A stretch of DNA of 64,000 nt from Atopsyche davidsoni. Lineage: Eukaryota; Arthropoda; Insecta; Trichoptera; Hydrobiosidae. The notes under the pieces are model-generated. The model searched no databases. It saw only the letters and a list, made by a program, of their open reading frames with translations, and was not told where the DNA came from. Below, in pieces: positions 56,360-64,000 of the stretch; the stretch's first letter is position 1, and every line of letters begins with the position of its first letter. The stretch covers positions 930,001 to 994,000 of the forward strand of contig JAILWY010000030.1 of assembly GCA_022113835.1 (NCBI GenBank), written 5' to 3'. A program made the position numbers and the translations under genes.

Positions 56360-58440
56360 AGCGAGTGTGCATAAAATAAAATATGTCAGCCTTTGATTAC
56401 TCCGCGTCCATTGCTTGCTACAGTTTGAAAAGATCTAGTGTGGATGTACCTGAGCTATGACCGCCCCATATGTCCTTATCTCCTCGAAAGCGTCTGGATA
56501 GTCGAAAAAATTTGTTATTACATAATTAATTTAAACTTTAAAATAAAAATATCACCAAAGGATGTCTAATTTTTTTTTTGTATTACATATAGGTACGTCT
56601 ATGCACAATGTTCAAATTACTTGTTTCCAAATCTATAATAAGGTCTACGATATATAATAGACTGTCTTTTGTCTTTGGACGGCGGCAGTGGACGTCGAAC
56701 AGGGTGGTAGTAACGGAACAATCGTTCTCGTCTTCGCCCACTCTCCCCTCTCTTCGGAGATAGCCCATCCCCACAGCATACACACAGGGAGATTAATTCC
56801 CAGACTGAGGTGCTATTTCTTGCTGAAGTATAGTCTATCTTAATAAAAGTATTATAAATTTTTAACAATGTTTAACAACTTTCTCATGATAATATTGAAT
56901 AAATCCGCTTGTTTTTCCGAAACGACTGTACTGTGTAAATAATATACAACGTAAAAAAGGGAGGAAAATTTTTATGTTCAAGAAAATTTGAAAAAAATCG
57001 AGCCTTTGTAACTAAGCGAGTATTTGAATCGTACGTGTGGTAATGTGCTACAATCATTCGTTATTAATTAATGACTTTCAAACACCCATAGCTTAATATA
57101 CCAAATTTTACACAAATTTTTACAGTACTAACATTAACTCTTTAATATTAATATTTTAATTGATTGTAGATACAGATGAATATCTTTAGTTGAAAGGTTT
57201 GTAAATAGAACAAAAAGGTTTAAATTTATTGTTTAACTACAAGCACACAAAGTCGGAAGAATCAACGTGTTAAGCTGCAATATTCAGCAGGTGCGATTAA
57301 ATTCACCTGCGGTCTAAAAATGACGAAGATTTTTCTCGTCGCTTTATACGCTAGATTTTTCACGTCGTCGATATGGGTTCGAATGTGACAAGAAGAAAAC
57401 GCTAAAAGAAACAAGAAATTATTTTTTTTTAAAAGATATTATTTCTTAAAATATATCAGACATAAGCCTAGTTGCATCATGTTGGAATGCATCTGTCGCG
57501 AGAGAGATAGAACCGTGGTACTCCCGTTTAAAGCACAACCACACGTCTAGCCACTGAATTTACGAGCATTCCTGGTAAAAAAACTTATTACCTAAGTTAA
57601 ATAAAACTAAATAAATAATTTAAAAGAGTTTCAAGTTATACATTTAAATATGTAAATAGATTAGAATAATCTTGGTGATGACGTCACGCGCTGATTTCCA
57701 TGTATTTACAATCGAGGGTAGATTCCGAGAATAATCTGTACAAGACGAGGTTTCAATTATTAAGAAAAAAGCAGATAGGAGCCACCCCCCTTATCCCACG
57801 CCCCGGGGGATGAATGCTGCGGAGGGGCGGCGAAGTCACCCCCGGACTTAAAGGGTGGCGGAGAAACACTACACCACTAATCACAAAGAAATATTACAAA
57901 TATTCAATCACAAAATTGAAAACAATAACTAAATGAAAAATAAATATTATACATTGTGTTATTTGATACTTATTTCTATTTGTTTTATAAAAAAATTAAA
58001 TACTTTTTGTAACCAATTATTATATATATTCTTTTTATTTTGAAAATCCCTTTTTTATGGTAGTAATTGTAAAAAACTAATTTACGTTATATTCAATTAG
58101 CAAGTAATGTTTATAAAGGCTCATGAGCTATAAATTTTATTTGCATCGTGTTCTTTAGCTATTCGTAATTTTTTACAGTGCTACAGAATTAACGCTAAAA
58201 GTATATCCTCCGGGTAATTAATATTATGATCTTGATGATTTTTTTCAAAACCATCCCTCAAAAACGTACATGGCTTTAAATTTCATCGCATATAAAAAAA
58301 AAGCGACATAAAGCAGCCACAACTCACAATTTTTTTATTATCAATACAAAAAAAACCAGTATAAATATTACATGAAGTACAGGGTCGTCCACAACTCACA
58401 CACCGGGCCGCAAACACCTCCAATAAGTTAAGTAGTTTCG
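56360..58440. other. A+T-rich DNA with small mixed patches
   Basis: A mixed patch at 56,690-56,800, a TGACGTCA palindrome at 57,679-57,686 and a C/G-rich patch at 57,780-57,860 (CCACGCCCCGGGGGATG). No gene recognised. Confidence 0.5.
57679..57686. promoter_or_regulatory. TGACGTCA (CRE-type) palindrome
   Basis: A perfect site in the context GGTGATGACGTCACGCGC. Confidence 0.4.
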
Positions 58441-58485
58441 GGTCCCCCTGTGCTCGGCGGCAGGGCACGCTCTCTCAATCTGTCT

Positions 58486-58556
58486 TTCCCCCGCTCGCCC
58501 CCGCCCGCCCCCGCCCGCCCCCGCCCCTCCCCCTCCCCGCCCCCACCCCCGCCGGC
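58486..58556. repeat. CCCCGCC-type C-rich array
   Basis: Four or more GCCCCCGCCC units, then CCCCTCCCCCTCCCC. Its strand skew is opposite to that of the other G-rich arrays. Confidence 0.85.
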
Positions 58557-58618
58557 GGTCTGCCCTTTTTTTATTTTACTTCTGTTTTATTATTTCGGCG
58601 CTTCGGTCGGCCGCGCGG

Positions 58619-58695
58619 CTGTGTGTGTGCGCGCGCGTGTGTGTGTGTGCATGTGTGCGTGTGTGTGTGTGTGTGTGTGTGCGTGTGTGCGTGAG
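58619..58695. repeat. (GT)n microsatellite
   Basis: Interrupted GT array with GCGC steps, in a C-rich to CpG-rich islet. The frames are valine/cysteine artefacts. Confidence 0.9.
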
Positions 58696-58799
58696 CGCCG
58701 GCGCTACGATAAATCTGCTACGAAGGGACTACGAAAAAAGATGCTCTACTTCGGAATATTCTCCCCTTTTTTGTCCGCTCCGAGTTGAGCTTCTTCTTG

Positions 58800-59330
58800 C
58801 AGTCGTGTTTTAGATTTTCTCTCTTTCTCTCACAATGCGACGTTTTTCTAAATCCTATTTTAATACATCATAAAGAGCCTCTTGATTAGACTTTGTAATA
58901 AATAAAAATGAATACAAATTAAATATAATCATCTGGCTGGCTATGTTTTGATTAGTAGGCGACACATATATTTTCGGTGGTAATTTTGAAATGTTTTATT
59001 CAAACGATATCGCATTTCTGTTAATATAACCAGCATTACGTTTATACATTTTTCAAATGATTTAATTACCGATTTTCCCTGGCAAGTGGTTGTTGTTTTT
59101 TTAATATTTTATTTGATTATATTCCAGTAAATTGAACGTTCTAGGTGTCATGTTTTATTTTTTTCATACTTTTAATAAATAATTTTAAAATGAACGAAAT
59201 ATATTTTAATTCAAATTTATAACATTTGATTATTCACTCATCGGTGACTCTATGGTACTCTAAAGATAGGTGTAATTTTCAAGGCCATTGTTTTCATTTG
59301 AATTCAAAATTAGCTGCATTTATCCATACC
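58800..59330. other. A+T-rich DNA without a gene
   Basis: Nothing recognised. Confidence 0.5.
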
Positions 59331-59334
59331 CAGC

Positions 59335-59460
59335 ATTAATGCGTCCGAAAGGATGCGACAGCTCCCGAGTTGGACCGAAGAGACGCGAAAGCCCATGGAC
59401 GACATCAATTCGCCGCCATTTATCATAACTCTAATCAGGCAGCAAGAATATAAGTTTCAC
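59335..59460. promoter_or_regulatory. Candidate conserved non-coding block
   Basis: Mixed-composition, with CATTAATGCG, CGAGTTGGACCGAAGAGACG, TCAATTCGCCGCCATTTATC and ACTCTAATCAGGC. It stands alone in A/T-rich DNA. The minus strand holds a 33-codon open stretch, too short to judge. Confidence 0.28.
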
Positions 59461-59832
59461 TTACATTTTGTAGACTTCTTGGCTATGAGAGTTGAATTGC
59501 ATCTGAAAATAAAAAATAAAAAAATTAATTAAAAACATTTATCTACATCTGTTGAAGAATACATATATTTTACGTGTATAAAGAAATATGTAGACTGGAT
59601 ATACAACCAGGTAAATGACTTGCAAAGAACCACATTTCAATACTATACTGCTTATAGTAAAAGGTACAATGTTTTATATAACTTCAGATAAATTAATCAC
59701 ATTATTTTATAATACTTTGGCTATAAAAAATAATTGAGCAATATCACTCACAGCAGTTGGCCGGCGTTTTTCCAAGTATTTTTTTTCCATATTATAGATT
59801 TTTAATTAAAGATACAACATCCACTTTTTTAA

Positions 59833-59841
<9 letters not shown>

Positions 59842-59867
<26 letters not shown>

Positions 59868-59868
59868 G
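59842..59868. repeat. (AT)n microsatellite
   Basis: About 13 AT dinucleotides after a GTGTGT start. Confidence 0.9.
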
Positions 59869-60039
59869 ACATAATATAAAAGTTTTGTTTACAAGTAAAA
59901 CTGCTTCGAGCTAATGTCAAACGCCGTTATTAGTTATAAAGCAAGTTAAACCTGGTATAAGTTATTATTATCAACACGGCATTGTTAATAGCGAACATCA
60001 CTATCATCCCTTAATACTTGAGGGTAGTCTAGCAATTCT

Positions 60040-60175
60040 TTTGTTTGTCGACCGCACTGAGACGGGCTGCGATCCTTGAGAGAGGAGGCTGCTACGCTGT
60101 CTCGCTCGCACGGCCGAGGGGGTGAGTTAGGGTAGCCGCGGGGAGATGCCAACACTACCACCCTCCGGGAAAGTG
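60040..60175. promoter_or_regulatory. CpG-rich islet with CTCGCTCGC run
   Basis: Contains GCTGTCTCGCTCGCACGGC and GTAGCCGCGGGGAG. No ORF. Small promoter- or enhancer-like patch. Confidence 0.25.
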
Positions 60176-60810
60176 GAAATCTGTTATTTTACGTAAATAA
60201 GTATAATAATGAAAAGATTTGTATGTCAACCGAAAAAGAGTCTTTTTTTACACAAAGAGGAGAATTGGAGGCTGGTTTTCGCGTAGCACCATATTATGTA
60301 AACCTATGAGGTGAAGCACATCGAATTTATTATTCATGAACTTTGTGGGCCATTATTTTAAATTTTATCTGTTTTTAAAAAAAAAATATTATCTAGATGT
60401 AGTGAGAGTTAATACAATTAAGGCTAAAAAAGTCCCTTATTTTGGCATATTTTCAGAAATATAAAATAAATCCTACTGCAGTGGATTGTCTTGGGGAAAA
60501 TCTAAGGAAAAAGAGACATTGAATACTCATTATTTTATTGACAGGTATTAGAAATATTTAAGTCATATATCTTTATTATTTTAATCACAAAAAAGTCACA
60601 CCAAAGCTATTTTGAGTGATATTGCAAGTAATATCATAGTAATTAAATGCATTCATAATTTCACGTAACAGTAGTAAAAGTAGTTATATAAAAAAAAATC
60701 CCCATAGAGTGCTTGGGGCTCGTAAGCCGTCGCGGCTCTGTGGTCCTGGTGGGATTGACTCCACATCGGGTTGCCATGGAGACGGGACACGCTACGCCCA
60801 CGGCAACCCC

Positions 60811-60865
60811 AGCGTCACGGCAGCGTCACGGCAGCGTCACGGTCGCGTCACGGCAACGTCACGGC
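60811..60865. repeat. 11-bp minisatellite (A/C)GCGTCACGGC, five units
   Basis: Units at 60,811, 60,822, 60,833, 60,844 and 60,855: three AGCGTCACGG(C/T), then CGCGTCACGGC and AACGTCACGGC. Each holds a CGTCA half-CRE. It sits in a CpG-rich patch with CCATGGAGACGGGACACG. Frames here are artefacts of the period. Confidence 0.9.
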
Positions 60866-60919
60866 AACAGCGCCGTGCTATTTATATACCGATTAGTCCC
60901 GACGACCACTGCTGATATT

Positions 60920-63355
60920 TGAGAGCTGTAAAAAACCTGCTCACTGCAAATTTATCGAAAGAACTTTAAACGATTTATCTGTTACAAAGGTTTTTACTCA
61001 AAGCATAAAATATTTTTTTTAGAAAATGCAGACTTTAACATCAAAATCATAAAAATAGGTACGGAATCCTTCTATACCTACTTCTGATGAAACTTAATAG
61101 AGTAGATAAATTTTATATACATCCGATGAATTATCGAATATAAAATAGAAATAAAAATTACATAAACGACACTAGCAATATTTTCAAACGAAGTACATGG
61201 AAATTTTATACCTTTGATATGATTGATTTGTTATATAATACTCATACATATACAGCCATTATTATGTATTAAATAAAGAATATGCAATAATGTAAACATT
61301 GCAATAATGATGCTTCAACTAGATTATGATGCTTTAAATTGTTTTTGAAAATATACAAAAGCAAAGTCACGCGTATGTATCTAGAGATCAGGATAATAAT
61401 ACTTATTTTAAAAAAGAAAAAATTATATCCTTGTACCATGATTAGTGAAGGTCTTAATTTGTAATTTATTTATATAATAAATTTGTAGTAATGTGTATTA
61501 TATGTGTCTATATTATAATAAGCATGTTCAAATTCGAGCCCGCATATCTGCCTTCCTCCCTGTTGCTTGTGTGTTCAGTCTTACGGCGATAAGGTTTGCT
61601 TTCGCTTGCCTCGTCAAACTTCAGCAAGCTCACTGCAGGTAACACAATCAAAACAATTTGAAAGAAATAAAGCTCGTTCCGTTTGTTTCGCCACACAAAC
61701 GCTGCTCGAGGGACGATGCATTCACCATTGCTTTCAATAAAGGTCCTTATAAGAAGAGCAGTGAAGCTTATTTTCCCGAAACAAAGTTAAATAGGTCAAA
61801 CTCTATTTTTGTTGCTGAAGGATATCATAATATTAAATTTCATTTGAAAGATTTCTTGAAAACGACACTATATATCACAGCAACAGAAAAAAAAATTATT
61901 TCATATCTTGTACTATTAAATTAAAATAATTCTATATCAAAATTATCAAACCTATAAACACAAATCTTGATAAAAGTACATCTTTCAAGCTTTATTTATT
62001 GAATGAAAACTGTTTTACACAGAGGAGAAGAGTATGTCCAATGATGTATTATATATTACATAATGACAGTGCAACATTTACACAAAACATATTTTGAGTG
62101 TTAATATATTTTAAATGCTAATATGCTTAAATGACTTAAATAAAATTTAAGAGTAATGGCTTAATTTAGGTTTCAAAAAAAAGTACGTTTATAGATAAAA
62201 GAATTATCAATTTAAGGATAAAAATAAATAAAATATAGATAGAGTTGTCAAATTATTGAGTTGCGATTACATGTAAATTATCATACGTAAGATGTATGGT
62301 GTATTTATTCATATGAATTATACAAAGGCTCTCGGTTCTCAGAAAAAGCTTGCTCTGAGATAGACAACCTCAACCTTAAGAAATACATGAAAGTTAATCA
62401 TTTTCAGGAGAAAGGATTAATTGAATAAATTAATGGATAAGAAGACAGTTATTGAACTAGTATCAAGGATTTTAAATAGACTGTTTACTTGACAGAGCTT
62501 CTAACTTTTTAAAATATTATTTTATTCAGTATAAAGGATGTTTAAACAATTATATTTTATGAGAAGAAGAAGGGACATAGTAGTACTTGGATCAAATTAT
62601 TTTTTTAAACAGAATAAAAACAATAGTTCTCAAACAACTAAAATATAAACCGATGAAACTAGAAGAAAACTGACGTTTTCATGTGCGAGGGTTTTCACCT
62701 CTCAAAGGTTTCTGAAGACTTTAGAATAAGCCGAATTGCGCATTAGCTTTTTTTAATTAAAAAGTTTTTAAACTTAAATCGATCCTATGTTGTCATTCTT
62801 ACACCAAAAATATTTATTTCTACCGCATAACTATCATAAAATAAAAACGACCATTTTAAAAAAGTAGCTTTGCCAAAAAACTTCACTTATATATATATTC
62901 TGACTACCGTCAAACATTTACGTAAATACTTTATAAAGTTACTAATTCATCCTTAAATATTATTTCCCTGTAAAGATACTTGCTTGTACAACAATTGAAA
63001 AATTTCAATTTTTGGATACAAATTATAAATTTTACTAAATTCAAAACACTTTAATATAAAAATGAATATGGAAAATGAAACGAACTTCTTCACCGATACC
63101 ATAAAATACTCAATGGTATATTACATATAAAATTATAAACATACAAGCACACCGACTGCCTAATAAAAATCAATACAATCATAAAAATAAATTCACATTT
63201 TTTCCAATGCTTCTTATTGTACCGGGGTCGGGTTCCATTATACCAGCAACGAATTCATTTACCCGCCCTACATCGGTAAAGCTACGAAAAAAAACTTATT
63301 ACTCGCAAGACTTATTTATATAGAACTCAACCTACGGCTGTGTGTGCCGTGACCT
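60920..63355. other. A+T-rich DNA without a gene
   Basis: The 88-codon plus-strand frame at 61,658-61,924 is lysine/phenylalanine-rich and unrecognised. A mixed patch at 61,540-61,720 is the only contrast. No RNA gene seen. Confidence 0.5.
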
Positions 63356-63361
63356 TTTTTT

Positions 63362-63377
63362 CTACGACGCGTCGTAG
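63362..63377. repeat. 16-bp perfect palindrome CTACGACGCGTCGTAG
   Basis: Followed by inverted and direct CCTCTACG(G/C)CGTAG-type words up to about 63,430. A related word, GCCTCTACGCCGTAGTCG, occurs near 2,538. Confidence 0.8.
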
Positions 63378-63450
63378 AATCTAGCCTCTACGGCGTAGAC
63401 TCTATGTGCGGCATACCCTCTACGCCGTGCTTGTAATACACTAATCTCTC

Positions 63451-63515
63451 GTACAACGCGGTCCTTGTACAACGCGGTGCTTGTACACCGCGGTTTCTAT
63501 GTACATCGCGGTCTA
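63451..63515. repeat. 16-bp minisatellite GTACAACGCGGTCCTT, four units
   Basis: GTACA(A/C/T)(C)GCGGT recurs at 63,451, 63,467, 63,483 and 63,501, with spacings of 16, 16 and 18 bp. Confidence 0.85.
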
Positions 63516-63520
63516 TATAT

Positions 63521-63984
63521 CAACATATCTTTTATGTCGGCTTGCGCAGAAAAGATATGCTGCCGCAGACCTAGTGGCTAGCCCACTCGCTTACCGGCCA
63601 CAAGGGTTGTGAAGACGAATCTAGTCTAATCCAATTTTTTCTTATATTCAGGTCTGAGACGTTGTCTTTAAGTTAATCAATCAAAAAAATATAAACAAAA
63701 ACGCTGAAGATTTAAAGTAGACAAGGTCGCAAAAACCTTTGAAAGCTTTCATCAACATATCTTTTCTGTCGGCTTGCGTTGCGGCACAGTAGTCGATCAT
63801 CCGCAGACTTAGTGGCCACGAGAGTTGTGGGTTTGAATCTAGTCTAATCCAATTTTCTTTCATATTCAGCTCTGAAACGTTGTCTTTACGGTAATCAATA
63901 AAAAAAATATACTTCGCGAACAAGACACAAGAATGCTGAAGATTTAAAGTAGACAAGGTCGCAAAAACCTTTGAATGCTTTCTA
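63521..63984 (+). repeat. Tandem dimer of a 232-bp tRNA-derived SINE
   Basis: Copies at 63,521-63,752 and 63,753-63,984 both begin CAACATATCTTTT(A/C)TGTCGG. Both contain a tRNA-like head (CCTAGTGGCTAGCCC; GGGTTTGAATCTAGTC in copy 2 as B box) and end GTAGACAAGGTCGCAAAAAC then CTTTGAA(A/T)GC. Copy 2 has lost most of the anticodon-arm region and gained sequence near 63,778-63,795. Confidence 0.8.
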
Positions 63985-64000
63985 CCGTCTGATTTTTTCA

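Noticed and set aside
58450..58813. Frames over the C-rich and GT arrays
   Set aside because: Low-complexity translations of microsatellites.
1..64000. CRISPR arrays, bacterial operons, rRNA genes and telomeric TTAGG arrays
   Set aside because: Looked for by eye; no regularly spaced direct repeats of CRISPR type, no ribosomal sequence and no telomere repeats were seen.

Overview
This looks like gene-poor nuclear DNA from an arthropod, most likely an insect; I cannot name the species. The evidence is an A+T-rich background, sharply bounded G+C/CpG-rich islets, no bacterial-type operons, and a mixed load of decayed eukaryotic transposons. Those are non-LTR retrotransposon 3' ends, tRNA-derived SINE heads, two short Helitrons, two short hAT elements, one piggyBac-like remnant and fold-back repeats. 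The longest open frame is 148 codons and no host protein could be identified with confidence. The window is probably intergenic or deep intronic. All calls were made by eye from the sequence.

Layout. 1-7.1 kb: a G/C-rich edge, A+T-rich DNA, a homeodomain-site-rich conserved-looking block (5.75-6.06 kb), a 440-bp direct tandem repeat (6.09-6.98 kb) and inverted retrotransposon 3' ends around both. 7.5-17 kb: a hAT element with an intact 8-bp target duplication, SINE heads, retrotransposon fragments, CRE-bearing islets and Helitron copy 1. 17-31 kb: small unidentified ORFs, a fold-back repeat with a hammerhead-like core (22.24 kb), two related coding remnants on the minus strand (24.84-25.28 kb), a decayed 'GATTCAGCACC' array (25.7-26.25 kb), a conserved-looking block at 27.6 kb, a retrotransposon 3' end (29.0-29.7 kb) and a fold-back at 30.3 kb. 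31-39 kb: A+T-rich DNA, then the strongest promoter-like region, with CpG-rich blocks between 35.1 and 37.8 kb carrying CCAAT boxes, GAGA-type CTC/GAG runs and an insect-CTCF-like site, followed by a second hammerhead-like fold-back. 39-50 kb: G-rich arrays, SINE heads, a second hAT element, Helitron copy 2 with a recognisable Helitron N-terminal ORF piece, another retrotransposon 3' end, a motif repeated three times at about 265 bp (46.57-47.13 kb) leading into a CpG island, and a conserved-looking block at 49.1 kb. 50-64 kb: the best ORF (51,501-51,947), a piggyBac-like remnant, CpG and GC blocks, an 11-bp minisatellite, and a terminal cluster of a 16-bp minisatellite and a 232-bp SINE tandem pair.

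No pathway or operon can be described. The functional content is probably regulatory (CpG islands, CRE-rich islets, conserved-looking non-coding blocks) inside a transposon-filled landscape.
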